Source: Sardina pilchardus (taxonomy: Eukaryota > Chordata > Actinopteri > Clupeiformes > Clupeidae). From it: a stretch of 64,000 bases of DNA. The stretch is taken from the NCBI RefSeq assembly GCF_963854185.1, contig NC_085014.1, positions 26,267,227 through 26,331,226 of the forward strand, given 5' to 3'. The notes below the pieces were generated by a model, which was not told where the DNA came from, made no database searches, and was given only the letters and a program-made list of their open reading frames with translations. This document shows, piece after piece, positions 48,813-60,366 of the stretch; position 1 is the stretch's first letter; the number at the start of each line of letters is the position of its first letter. A program made the position numbers and the translations under genes.

Positions 48813-50863
48813 TGTGACCACTATCATGTATAGACCAATTGACTACGCCACTCCCGTTTTATTCTAGGGTGAGAGGGCCCTAATAATACACTTAGACATC
48901 AGAATATTTATTAACCCCCGCAGGTTCTATGAGACACTTTCACAGGAAGCAGCTGTTGTAAACCAATTATTTCTTTATTTTCACAATATTGTAAAACAAC
49001 CATAGAATGTGCAATGAAGGTAATAAAGATAAGTTAGACAGGCTTACAATGAATAGCAACAAGGAATGATGTCACTTTAAGATGGTTCACCATAAATGGG
49101 CGCTTTGCTTGGACTGTGCAAATTAGCAATAGATGACAAATTAATACGTCACTTCAATTTGTGCAAAATGGCAGTAATTAACATTAAATAGTAATGAGTC
49201 ACTTCACACTGTGCAAATTGGCAATAGATGGCAAAAATAGTAATACGTCACTTCAACTTGTGCAAAATGGCAGTAAGTAACAATAAATAGTAATGAGTCA
49301 CTTCACACTGTGCAAATTGGCAATAGATGGCAAAAATAGTAATACGTCACTTCAACCTGTGCAAATTGGCAATAGATGGCAGAATAGTGATACGTCACTT
49401 CAACCTGTGCAAATTGGCAATAAGTTACTAAATATAGTTATCACTTCACACTATGCAAATTAGCAGAGGCGCACACCAACTAGCGCACACTAGGAAATGG
49501 GCTTGTAGGCCATCTTGAATAGTTGGCATACACTAGAACTGGCCTGAGAATTATAACAGGTAGAGCACAGCCAACTACGTCACACAGTGAGTGTTTTATA
49601 ATAACCCACATAAACCAAACAAGCAAAATCAAAATAAAGAAAATAAGGCGCATGCGCGCGCAACTGAGGCTAAGCCACTCACCCAATACACAGCACGCAC
49701 AGACACTCAGTGAGAGAAATGAGAAGAGATTTTGGCTACCCTCGCCTGAATAACCTAGGCTAATGGTTATGTAGCCCAGCAAGTCAAGATTGCACTTCGC
49801 CCTTTTAAGTTAATCACACGTTATTTTAGATCTAAGATAAATAACATAGGAATATTGCACTGGCCCAAAGAAGTCGGATAACATGTCAAATATAACTCAC
49901 AGATATTGCACTAGCCCGCATAAATAACCCAAGCCCCAATTACAATAAGTTATCAATTAGTCTATTGCGATAGCAATTCGTAAACGTTCGTAAGGCCTGA
50001 CGTCGGTCTCAGTACAGAGGAAACAGAGCTCGCAAAACAGCCAAAGCAACGAAAACAAACTTTAACCATGGGAAAAACAGTGGTGCCCCCCCCGTGTTTA
50101 CTTGCGGTGAACTTTATTAATCAGCCGCCGTTTACACCCGTCCCTAGAAGTGACAACGGTAGATTTTTAATGTTAGGGGACACAGCATAAGTCTACACAC
50201 TGAACTACTTGGCATAGGGACTGAGTCATAATTACGTTGGGCTTGTAAGAAACAAAGGCACAACTTTACCTTGTTCAGCGTGTTTGCACCCAAAAACCAC
50301 TCGACTTCTCCGGTATACGATGTTGCAGTTCGGCTTTCACAACCAGGGACACTATGACACAATTTAGCCCAGTTAGCACTTGAATGAGAACTACAAAAGT
50401 CATAGTCGTTGCTCAAAGCCAGTGATTAGCGTGAGCCTACCTCCTTAGTAGACAAATAGCCAGTTCTGAATACGATGTTGCAGTTCGGCACACACAACCA
50501 GTGACACTACGACACAATTTAGCTCAGTTAACAGTTGAATGAGATCTACAGAAAAGCCATAATCGGTGCTAACGTCTCAAACCCACAATGATTATAGTAA
50601 GCCTACCTCCTCAGGAGACAAAAAGCCAAACGCTGCAAAACGGTAAAACTGCCTCGGCTTATGGCGATTCAGGTGTGCTCAGGTGAACAAAGGCTCGGCG
50701 TTTCAATTAGGCAAGTGGCGGAGGTGACGCATATACTCTCGAGACCAAACCCCCTCCCCTTATTGCATTCCTGCTGGGTCCTAAAGTCCCACCCCATGTA
50801 TCTAAAGACGTGAGAAAGCCAGGGGAAAATGTTAAAAGCACACTCCTAGTCCTATAGGCTACA
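48813..50863. mobile_element. Solo-LTR-like insertion in the BEL element
   Basis: Starts TGTGACCACT, ends GGCTACA, and is flanked by AAGG at 48809-48812 and 50864-50867; the BEL reading frame resumes right after. At 2,051 bp it is long for an LTR. It holds a roughly 49-bp tandem array (49140-49450) and a 156-bp tandem pair (about 50308-50625). No open frame of retroviral type. Confidence 0.65.
49140..49450. repeat. Tandem array alternating AP-1-like and CRE-like sites
   Basis: Unit of about 49 bp. TACGTCA at 49145, 49244, 49343 and 49391; TGAGTCA at 49195 and 49294. Each site is followed by CTTCA and a TGTGCAAA-type block. The repeat looks like an LTR enhancer array. Confidence 0.8.
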
Positions 50864-51018
50864 AAGGGTTGGCGGAAGACTCAACAAGTCTGCCATGCCT
50901 GAAAATGCTAAACATCCAGCAATTATTTCAAAACACAGCAAGGTTGCTACACTGATTGTGAGAGACATACACCAAAAAACAGGACATTGTGGACGCGGTT
51001 ATGTCTTGGCACAACTAA
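50864..51018 (+). pseudogene. BEL/Pao integrase zinc-binding region, 5' part
   Basis: Frame of 50895 onward has the His residues of the integrase HHCC zinc finger (VRDIHQKTGHCGRG) and breaks at 51018 where a MITE enters. The Cys pair lies beyond the insert (CTVCRR, about 51790). Confidence 0.8.
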
Positions 51019-51727
51019 AGGCTGGCTTACATTGCACGATTTTGGTCTGTTTTAACAGTCGGCGACTAAATTTCCAAAATCGGGCGGAAATCTTGGGAGT
51101 TGTACTGAAATCGCAGCGCGCTCACGTCATCTAAATCGTTTAGTGTAAGGTGCCAATTTTAGCGGTTTTAAGTCCTTCGGAGGCAGTCTTTTTCTAGTTT
51201 TGCCGTTACGACAATATCAAACATGTTTGATATTATCGGAAGTCTTTTCAGTCGTGGCTCATGCAAATAGTGACGTGAACATTAAAAACCAATAGTAACC
51301 TTGCGCGAACATGAAACAGGAAGGGGCAAAATAGGCGACAGCTGTAGCCTTTATGATTATTTGTTATTTAATTTCTTATAATTTATTAGTCGGCTGTTCT
51401 ACGTGACAGAACAACTCTATATCTGTTAGTGATGTCACACATCAAACAATGCTGCAGAAACGCGAAAAAAATACTTTGATATGAGTAGACTATCATGTGA
51501 TTTCCTGTGAATGATGACGTGTAGCCTATTGCACGATGGAAATAATTTGAGGGAATCTAGCAGCAGTCTTGTAAATAGTGACCCACAGTCTTTGCAAAAT
51601 CCTAATCTGAGACTGGCCTGTGACTAAAAACTCAATGAATTGTCTTTAGATGTGAGAGGGTCTGAGACTGTAGTTTTTCAAAAATCTTTTCCAAATCTTT
51701 GCAAAGTCTGCCAATGTAAGGTAGGCT
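51019..51727. mobile_element. PIF/Harbinger-like MITE inside the integrase
   Basis: Inverted ends AGGCTGGCTTACATTG / CAATGTAAGGTAGGCT (three mismatches) with TAA at 51016-51018 and 51728-51730. A TWA duplication is the signature of PIF/Harbinger. Confidence 0.82.
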
Positions 51728-52601
51728 TAAGAAGCAAGTACTGGATACCACAAGCCAACTCTGCAGTTCGAAAGGTAATCAACAAATGCACAGTGTGCCG
51801 AAGGATTAATGGGAAGGTTGGTGAACAAAAGATGGCAAATCTGCCTGAAGATCGGCTCTGTCCAGATAAGCCTCCTTTCACAAATACCGGCGTTGATTTC
51901 TTTGGGCCGTTTGATGTCAAGCGGGGCCGTGGTACAGTCTAACGGTACGGCGTGATGTTCACTTGCCTCACTCTCAGAGCGGTGCACATTGAAGTTGCAG
52001 ATAGCCTTGACACAGACTCTTGCATTACTGCAATTCGTCGATTTATGTGCAGGAGAGGTCAAGTTACCATCATGCGGTCCGACAACGGCACAAATTTTGT
52101 GGCCGCTGAAAGAGTTGAGAGAAGCCATTCAACAGTTGGATAATGACAAGATTGAAAGAGCTTTGCAGCCAAAGGGAATAAATGGGATATTCAACAGTCC
52201 AGCTGCTTCCCACCAAGGCGGGGTTTGGGAAAGACAAATTCGGACGGTGCGAAGAATCCTGAACTCCCTTCTGAAAGAGCAAGCAGTGAATGATGATTGT
52301 CTTCTGACAATAATGTGTGAGGTCGAAAGCATCATCAACGGCAGGCCGCTTACGACTGTCTCCGACGATGTGAATGATGTGGAGCCTCTAACAGCCAACC
52401 ACTTGTTGCTGTTGAAATCTCAACCCAACATGCCCCCAGGGATTTTCAGCAAGGACGACATGTACACGAGAAAGAGATGGAAGCAAGTCCAATATCTTGT
52501 GGATTTATTTTGGACTAGATGGACGCGTGAATACCTTCCACTTCTTCAAGAGCGTCAGAAATGGCTGAAGCCAAGAAGAAATTTCATGACAGGGAGATGT
52601 T
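51728..52601 (+). pseudogene. BEL/Pao integrase catalytic core
   Basis: Shows the zinc-finger Cys pair (CTVCRR) and the three acidic DDE blocks: GVDFFGPF, RSDNGTNF and SHQGGVWERQ. An in-frame TAA at 51940-51942 and a frame change near 52107 inactivate it. The 51989-52717 frame carries the C-terminal half up to about 52590, where one extra G shifts the frame just before the next insert. Confidence 0.88.
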
Positions 52602-54381
52602 GGGCCCTATTTTGCCGACCGGGCAATGAGCTTTCGCGCCTTGCGCAACCTATAATTACTATTCTCTGCGAGCGCATCCTTCATTTTTTCCAGCGCAAAT
52701 GTACGTTCTCTAAATAGGAGATGATATTGCGCCCTAACGGGCGTGTCAGTGAAGAGAAGAGGTGTGGTCTGGCGCAAAGCTTGCCAGTCGCTAATATATG
52801 GATGCAGAAAGTAAGTGCGCCACTGACCAGGAAAAACCTCGTCGGAAATCACTCGCGCATAGCTGAAAGGCTATTTTATGAGCACATGAGGCTTGGGGAT
52901 ATGGAAGAATGCACCGTGCGCACACACACCCTACTTCTTTCATCAGCTGGAGCGCACAGCCCGAATATAATTAAATAATATGTGTCCGTTTCTCGGTTTT
53001 AGGTTTGTGTATTGGTCAGCAAAAAGTAGCAGCATAACAACATCCACATGCAATAATACAACAATAACGTCTAACAGTGACCTGCTCATTTAGACATTAC
53101 ACAGCCCTATGGCTAAGTTACCTTCAGTTAGTTTTGTTCTAGCATACCTTTAACTTCTGGCATTAAACAGCTGTAGCGTCTACCTTGTTATTGCTCATCT
53201 GGAATAACTCCTCTAGCTGCCTCCATCCTCCATCCTTTCTGTTTTGTTTGTTTAAAAGAACTTGCGATATCCATGATGAGTAGGCTATTGAGTTAGTGAA
53301 TTAGCTTTACATTGTGTGCTGATAGCGGAGTAAAAGAAAACAACAAGTAGCCTAGTTGCGCGCCTGCGTGCGTAATCTCTCCTGTTCAGACGAAATGTGT
53401 GCGCGTGGATATAGCTCTATAGCGCATTAAGTTCATTTTGATAACGTGTTGACTGACTTTTTCTTAAAATAGAAGATTGTAAATAGCCTGATGGCAGGCA
53501 GCTAATGGGATGCTGTGCATATTGGGTGGGTACAGTATGGCATGCCAATTTGGTGTGAATACACACACACACAAGGGAAATGTAATAATGATAATGATCA
53601 ATAGTGAGAACTAGCTTCTGACTACTGCTGCGGCTGCTGCGTTCATTCTGAAATAATCTATTTAAATCATAAGCCCCGAGAGACGGCAAGTGCCTAAAAC
53701 CCCCCTTAGCTGTTCTAAAATCAGTGTAGCCTAAACTACGGACTAGAGTGGCTTATTGCTTTTCTAAAACGGTAACTATACGTCGATGTATTCATAGATA
53801 ATCATTCTTCCGCCAATAAATATTTCCTCCATATGAATGGTTGCCATGCAACATCGACACGCAGCCACTTTAACTTTTGTGCAAGTTGTGGTAGTGCATT
53901 GGCGAAATGCGGTCAAGGTGAATGTTTGTGTTGGATTTTATAACAGCATCGAACGCGATTCAGCCAAGCATCATCAAGGACCGGAACTATCCGTGTTAGA
54001 AAATAATATTCACACATCATGTACATTATTTTCACAATTTCCCAGCAAGTTGGGAAGGCTTAGCCTCACGCACGAGCAAGTCGGTCTCTTCTGGAGTAGA
54101 CGCCCAGGTAACTCTGCCATGATAATACCAACAGACCATTGAACAATGCGCCAGACTTTTAAAGGGAATGAGAGTGTGAAATCGAATTGGTTTATTGCAT
54201 GCTACGCTCAAAAGACACCCACGACTAATTAACTCAATTAAGACAACCCCTTTTCACTTTGCGCCGAGCGCAATGTTCACTTTTCACGCAGTCATTATAG
54301 CCTTTTGCGCTAGGACCGCCCCCAAAGAAACTAGCGCGAGTGACTTGCGACAATGCCCAGTTGATCCTGATAATAGAGCCC
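52602..54381. mobile_element. 1.78 kb Harbinger-like element near the BEL 3' end
   Basis: Ends GGGCCCTATTTT and AATAGAGCCC are inverted. GTT at 52599-52601 and 54382-54384 is the target duplication, and the BEL coding frame is continuous across it once the insert is discounted. Interior is rich in GCGC-containing phrases (for example TTTCGCGCCTTGCGCAA). No transposase frame is visible. Confidence 0.78.
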
Positions 54382-54662
54382 GTTGTGTTACTAGTGGACA
54401 GTTCTTCCCCACGGAACTCCTGGCTCATGGGGAAAGTTGTTGAAACGTTGCCGGACTCCAGTGGAACAGTACGAAGAGTGAAGATAAAGACAAAGATCAG
54501 CACTTTGGAAAGGCCCGTGAATAAACTGTGCTTGTTGGAAGAGGCGACGTCAGAAGAATGAAGAGAGAAGAAACAAGTTAATAGTTTATGGACATTTAGA
54601 AATTGTTTGGCTCTCTCTCTAAGTTTATAGTCCTCCTGCCTAACCAATTAGGGGCCGGGTAA
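54382..54662 (+). pseudogene. BEL/Pao integrase C-terminal tail
   Basis: The frame ending at 54561 has the RNSWLMGKVVETLPDSSG block followed by VKIKT, typical of the domain after the BEL integrase core. A purine-rich stretch (TTAGGGGCCGGGTAA) near 54650 could be the polypurine tract before the LTR. Confidence 0.75.
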
Positions 54663-55059
54663 TGTAAGAGCCAAATAGGGAGTAATTCATTTGAATTCAT
54701 AATTTAGTTTAAAAACAGTTAAAATGCTAAGAAATAATCCATCAGATGTGTATTGTTTAAAATGCATAATTTAGTCATGTTTAAGTCTGATAATGTTGCA
54801 GTATTTTGAGCTTCCAATAAGATAGCACTACGTCATAGCGTAGTTGATTGGACGTAATTAGTTTAGTTTGAAGTCAGAGATGTTGGAAGCAACACAGTTT
54901 TTTGACCATGCGAGCCATGTCTGTATGATTTTATGTTTTTATAAGTAAACATTTTGAAAAGAAGATTTTTTGGTTTCCTCGCGTTTCAATTACTTGTTGT
55001 TAAAAGACCGACTTCAAAAAGTGGTACAGAAGACTTAGAACCAACGAGGTGCCACTACA
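54663..55059 (+). mobile_element. Probable 3' LTR of the BEL/Pao element
   Basis: Starts TGTAAGAGCC right after the purine-rich tract and ends CCACTACA, giving TG...CA ends and about 397 bp. No matching 5' LTR is seen upstream of 47690, consistent with a 5'-truncated copy. Confidence 0.6.
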
Positions 55060-55734
55060 TTGGTGTTTGTTAGGGATGCAGTGGAGGCTGAGCAAAGTAT
55101 ATCCATTCCTAAAATTTCAAAAATAGCGTTTATCCTCCACATATTAGAGTTCATCCACCTCTGAAAAGAGTTTATTCACCAATTGCAACTTTTAACATTC
55201 AAAAAACACATTCAACATTGCAGTAACAATTTAATACCACTGGTATTGCTACAAACATTGGACAATAACCTCCATCATCATCAAACTTGTTTGAATGCCT
55301 TTTTGAATTCCACCTCAACCTGGTAGTTTACAAATTTCTTATTTTACCACTACATCCCTGGTGTTTGTATAAATATTATTATTTAATTGGTTGTTTTATT
55401 ATGAATACTGTAGGCTGGTTTTCTCTTACAATGTTGACCAATTGTTTAAGGTTATTGTTTTATTATAATGTAGGTTGGTTTGGACAAAAGTATGTAGCAA
55501 TTAACCATAAGCATCTTGACTTAACCATGTAATTAGATTTCTTTGCCATGTTACAAGAATGCAGCAGCACAACAGCAGAATGAGTTGTTTCCAGTCATTT
55601 TATTTTCCAGTGATATCAACACGAGAGGAACAATGTTCACAATCAACAACCATCAAGGATGAACTTGTGCTCTGCCATCTCATCTGTTACTTCATATGGT
55701 GGTTCCACGCTAGGACAGCATCAGTTTGACCTTC

Positions 55735-56052
55735 TCCTGTTAGGAAGAAGATGGAATAGTCAGAATTGAATTTTATTGCAACTCATCCTTTCAACAATCC
55801 CAAAGTTAGAGTTTCAAATACTCCATATTATACATGAGGTCATACTCACAGCATCCATACAGTTTGTTGATCCTCTGGATGTCAATGGTGGACATTCCTC
55901 GTCTCTGTCCAATTTGCGCATTTGGGTTTGGAATTGGAGTGATTGTCTCCCTTCCATTGGTCGAGAAAGCTTTGCTATAGTGGAACATGACAGTCAGTGA
56001 TTTAACATTTTTCAGGAGCAATATTGTTTTTTTCTTTCTTTCTTTCTTTTAA

Positions 56053-56084
<32 letters not shown>

Positions 56085-57719
56085 TAATTTAGTAACACAA
56101 GAGATTACAGAAATCTGCAGGGAAGATATTTATGATGTGTATCCAGAAAATACTCCTTTTACTAAATTGTTTGCTCATTTTGATAAAGCAATAGGTTTTA
56201 ATCAAACATGTTCATTTAGAAACACAAGACATAGTACAGCTCTTGACACAATGTTCTTTTTTAACTGGGCGTTATCTTACCTCCCATAATGCATCACAGA
56301 GGAGTAGTCATATTGAGTATTCAGGTTGTTTGTGTACTGTTTCTGGAAGTTGTAACCCACTCCTGTCAAAATAAGAATAAACACAGATATTTTGTTGTTT
56401 ATTAAAGCTATTCCTCATTTCTCAAACAGATTTGTCAACATGTCCTTGTAATCATGTTCATCGACAAGTAGAAACAAGAAATGCATCTACTGTACCTGAT
56501 CTGATATTTTCCCAGTTGATTCTCACATGCTGGTCTCTGTCACTCCTGGTCTGCTCATGGTGGAAGCCCAGAGCGTGGAGAAGTTCATGCTGAATAATGC
56601 CGTGGTGAACACAACCGTACCTGTTGAGAGAGACCACCTGTTTGCCTCCTGTCCTGCCAAGGTAAGAGTAGCACCTGAGAAAAATGGGGAAAATGACAAA
56701 CATTTACAATACGGCTGATGGCTCCAATAATTAACATTAGGGATAATGGACACCAAGGTGTTTGGTTCACAGAAAGAATGATTTCTTAATGTCTAGTGAC
56801 AGATCGTGGCATTTTATGATTCATTGAAATACATTTCTTACATACAGTTCCTTTAAGTAGTTGAGCTGTAGTCTTTGTTCATATTGTTTAAAAATATCTT
56901 GTTCAAAAGTGACACCAGTATGATAGTATGGGGTTGTAGTATACAGTATAAACACATTTTCCAGGAAGGTATGACTATATAATTGACAATAAAGGAATAA
57001 TATTTTAGCACACACTGCTCACCCATCCTTGTTCTCAATGCTGATGTAGTCACCCTGAGTTGAGCGTGGAACAAACTGCACACAGGTTTTTCTGCTGAAT
57101 GTAGCCATGGCAATTTCAATTTTTGTCATATCATATTCATAGGGAGCTGAAAAATACAACAAATAATGATCATAAATGTTCAATGTATACGTTTTAAAAT
57201 ATGTGCACAACATATTACAGAATACTACAAATACATTAACTTACAGAAATCAGGGCTCACTATGTAAGGCACCTCAACTTTCCCATTAGCAGACTTCTTC
57301 CATAAGCAGTAATTGTTCCAGCAAGCCATAGCATTCCTGGTTTTTGGTACCACAATATCTCCCTCAATTAGAAATTCACTGGAGGCTGAAAGACAATATA
57401 ATTTCAAAGTTTATCCGGTGACTTTGTGAGTGTATGCAAGTCCTCAATTTATGCTAACTGTTAATTCATTTACAGTAAACAATGAGAAACAAACCATTGT
57501 TGGAAGCCAAAATCTGTGTGGTCAAGTCCACACTGTCAGGCTCCTCTAGGAAAAAGTCATTTTCATCACCATCAGCCTAGAGGCAAAGGTGAAGTTAAAA
57601 CAGGAGAAACCCACAGCTGACATTAAGTCAGATATCAGAGGTGTTCTTACTGTGAGAGGTAGAGCCTTGGACAGGCCAAGCAGCAGCACCAGAAGGGAGA
57701 TAGAGGCTTTGAGGTCCAT
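55735..57719 (-). CDS. he1: Hatching enzyme copy C (high choriolytic enzyme-like astacin)
   Basis: Minus strand. Exons in transcript order: 57719-57651, 57576-57495, 57385-57245, 57146-57023, 56674-56496, 56362-56281, 55974-55850, 55736 onward; 267 aa. Secreted astacin zymogen: signal LLVLLLGLSKA, propeptide IEGD (Asp60), cleavage expected after TR in TRNAM. Catalytic HELLHALGFHHE: His168, Glu169, His172, His178; Met-turn SVMHY. Exon 4 is 6 bp longer than in the others (PYEYDMTK against YYDVTK in A), adding two residues. The stop is split T|GA across intron 7. Poly(A) signal AATAAA (complement of 55599-55604). No coding lesion seen. Its sequence groups with A in exon 4 (RSTQGDYISIENKDG) but with B and D in exon 7. 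The TATA box is mutated, so expression is doubtful. Confidence 0.88.
56049..56085. repeat. (ATT)n microsatellite in intron 6 of copy C
   Basis: Uninterrupted ATT run of about 30 bp on the + strand; intron 6 of C is longer than in D partly because of this AT-rich insert. Confidence 0.85.
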
Positions 57720-57960
57720 GTTACTTCAGTGTGTGGAGATGCTGTGGACGGCTACTTCACTGGAGCTCAGTGTTTGAGACCCATCTCACCTGATGTTTCA
57801 TACAGCCCTCCACAGGTGTGTCTGCAGGGGGATTTAGGTCTGCTGTCAGGGTCAGGTGTCTAATGAAAGCACTTGACACCACCACCGCTCCCACAAATTC
57901 AACAACTGGACTAAGATGCAATTATGAGTTTATTTGTTTTGATCACCTGGTAAGATGGCT
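57720..57960 (-). promoter_or_regulatory. Promoter of copy C with decayed TATA box
   Basis: Aligned with A, B and D, the TATAAAAGCTC of those copies reads TATGAAACATC here (TATA position 57802-57795). The surrounding block and leader are otherwise well conserved. A distal 85-bp piece of this promoter recurs at 58428-58512. Confidence 0.75.
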
Positions 57961-58000
57961 TGCACTCTGATGTGTTAGCATGGTTTGTTTGATGGTCTCC

Positions 58001-58415
58001 TCAATCTACAACACAACACAACACTCTAATGCATACATGCATAACAAACATTCCTGTGTAGGATAACAACCATTGGCCGTTGATGATGTCCTTTACCTGT
58101 TGAATTTGCAAGGCCGTAATTTGGCCTGCCAACAGGGGGAGAAACAGCTTTCTCTTGAAAGACTCCCAACGTCCAAGGGCAACGTCCACAATCCTCCCGT
58201 TGTAGTACGTCTCTAACCGTGAAGTTAGAAGGTCGAAAAGCTGAGGCAAGTTAAAGGCCTTGGTCCGCTGTAAAATTTTGTCCTTCAGGACACGCATTGC
58301 TGCCTCAGCAAAATTGTTGGTGTTGTGGCCTCTTGTAAATAAATGGCCACGGTAGCTGAGGGCCCAACACTCCCTCCGGTTGTAGAGCTTGCTTATGTAG
58401 CTCAGATATTTTTCA
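58001..58415 (-). pseudogene. Fragment of a transposase-like coding sequence
   Basis: On the minus strand an open stretch from about 58410 reads RRECWALSYRGHLFTRGHNT, then NNFAEAAMRVLKDKILQRTK and TSRLETYYNGRIVDVALGRW. The HNTNNFAEA phrase resembles MULE-type transposase or SWIM-domain proteins common in fish. Both ends are missing. It sits between two partial copies of the copy C promoter (57826-57912, 58428-58512). Confidence 0.5.
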
Positions 58416-58427
58416 TACCTTTGATTG

Positions 58428-58512
58428 CAGGGGGATTTAGGTCTGCTGTCAGGGTCAGGTGTCTAATGAAAGCACTTGACACCACCACCGCTTCCACAAA
58501 TTCAACAATGGA
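58428..58512 (-). repeat. Detached 85-bp copy of the distal hatching-enzyme promoter
   Basis: TGCAGGGGGATTTAGGTCTG through GCACTTGACACCACCACCGC matches 57826-57912, including the deletion specific to copy C (GCACTTGACACC), so it was copied from C after C diverged. Confidence 0.75.
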
Positions 58513-58544
58513 CCAGAGTTCGAAAAAGTTTGTGCACATCCCAG

Positions 58545-59250
58545 GTCAAGGTGCCGATCACTATGGTATCACTATGTTCCTGGAGTGAATCTGAAGAAGA
58601 CCACACGGTCGAAACGTCATTACTATTCTGTGCTAAAGAAAAGAAAATATAACTGAAAACTAAAAAAAGACGGATTTCAAGTGTGCGAACCTTTTTTCAT
58701 TTTTTATGATTTAACCTTGTTCGGCACCTTGACCTGGGATGTGCACAAACTTTTTTACTCTAATTGAATGCAGCCTTTTTGGAGCACTCCCAAGAAATCC
58801 CTGATTTGTTTGAAGCACATGTCCAGCACCATGGCGGATGAAGGTGAGACCTTTGAATTTACCCCTGTGGATTACGAAAGGATGTTTCTGAAAGACTCTT
58901 TATTTGGTGCTGGAGAAGAGACAACAAGCATTGACCGGGAATATACAAAGAAAGATTTAAAAAGTTTACATAAAAAAGAAATATCTGCAGGAGAAGTAAG
59001 GGTTAAAAGAACCTACACCCCTGCAGACCAGGTGTAAAGTCAATCACTATGTTCCTGGAGTGAATCTGAAGAAGACCATGCGGTCGAAACGTCATTACTA
59101 TTCTGTGCTAAAGAAAAGAAAATATAACTGAAAAGAAAATAAAACTAAAAGAAGGATTTCAAGTGTGCAAACCTTTTTTCATTTTTTATGATTTAACCTT
59201 GTTCGGCACCTTGACCTGGGATGTGCACAAACTTTTTTACTCTATTTGAA
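58545..59250 (+). mobile_element. Element with 200-bp direct repeats around a small open frame
   Basis: Two direct repeats (about 58565-58760 and 59045-59245) share GTCGAAACGTCATTACTATT and ACCTTGTTCGGCACCTTGAC. The phrase AAAAGTTTGTGCACATCCC (58525) is inverted at the end of each. Between them an open frame (58768-59037) encodes an acidic-then-basic peptide (FEFTPVDYERMF; KKDLKSLHKKE). Looks like a retroelement or LINE 5' fragment; family uncertain. Confidence 0.5.
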
Positions 59251-59290
59251 TGGTCTTGCATCATTCCCTCAGTTTGCCTTGAGATGGGAG

Positions 59291-59400
59291 AAATACGAAT
59301 TTCAATGAAACCCATGAATAGGACTTCCTGCTTTCAATGCTGTAAAATGATGATTTTTACATCATGGAAAGCAGGAAGTCCAACATTGAAATCCGTATTT
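59291..59400. mobile_element. 110-bp hairpin MITE
   Basis: AAATACGAATTTCAATG and CATTGAAATCCGTATTT are inverted with one mismatch. Inside, GGACTTCCTGCTTTC and GAAAGCAGGAAGTCC are perfect inverse copies. Confidence 0.8.
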
Positions 59401-59584
59401 AAACATTATTAACATCATATTCTAAGACCTCAAATTGGGCAAAATAGGGACTATACCAACCAACTATCACTTTTATCTCACTGTTCATACATATCGAACT
59501 TGAACAAATGCTTCAGCTGAAATTCAAGATCTATAGCATGCAACAAACACTCGGCATCATGACTTAAGCAGTTATACTCTCTTA

Positions 59585-59586
59585 TA

Positions 59587-59634
<48 letters not shown>

Positions 59635-59795
59635 TACACCCATAGAGAATAGAGAGAGAGAGAAAGAGAGAACACACACAGAATACACACAGATAACACA
59701 GAACACACACAGACACAGAGAGAGAGAGAGAGTAAGAAAGAGAACACACACAGAATACACACAGAACATGCACATGGGCACACAGAAACGCACCC

Positions 59796-59835
<40 letters not shown>

Positions 59836-59840
59836 CTATA

Positions 59841-59875
<35 letters not shown>

Positions 59876-59885
59876 CTATAGTACA

Positions 59886-59917
<32 letters not shown>

Positions 59918-59925
59918 TTCTCAGC
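59585..59925. repeat. (AC)n microsatellite cluster with AG runs
   Basis: Four (AC)n tracts separated by AG-rich blocks and AGGCTATA spacers. The Cys/Val-rich minus-strand frames here are artefacts. Confidence 0.95.
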
Positions 59926-60164
59926 TCCCCGGGGACGAAACGATTTTTTTCTTTAGAAGTGTACTGGGGCTACATGCCCACCAAGTTTCATGTGCCCCGG
60001 TGTTACGGTGTCCCGGAAAAAAAAAAATGCTATGCTAGCAGCGGTTATAATAAAAAATCTATTGACAAAAGTGTTTGGAATTACTTCTACCAGGTTTACC
60101 TTGCTTCAGTTCAGAATAATTCCATTGTAGAGGATATGTACCACAAGGAACATGTCATCTTGTC

Positions 60165-60366
60165 TTAGTTCAGTTGTTGAGTTTGTGGGAGCGGTGGTGG
60201 TGTCCTCCCATAAGAGCTTCCATTAGACACCTGACCCTGACAGCAGACCTAAATCCCCCTGCAGACACACCTGTGGAGGGCTGTATAAAAGCTCAGGTGA
60301 GATGGGTCTCAAACACTGAGCTCCAGTGAAGTAGCCGTCCACAGCATCTCCACACACTGAAGCAAC
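60165..60366 (+). promoter_or_regulatory. Promoter and 5' UTR of hatching enzyme copy D
   Basis: TATAAAAG at 60284-60291, 76 bp before the ATG. The block is nearly identical to the copy A promoter, but similarity starts only at about 60165, so D lacks the distal flank shared by A, B and the orphan promoter. Confidence 0.8.

Noticed and set aside
49523..49782. Open frames inside the 2-kb insertion
   Set aside because: Both strands are open over the same stretch and neither shows retroviral or host motifs.
59478..59872. Cys/Val-rich minus-strand frames
   Set aside because: Translations of (AC)n tracts; no gene structure.
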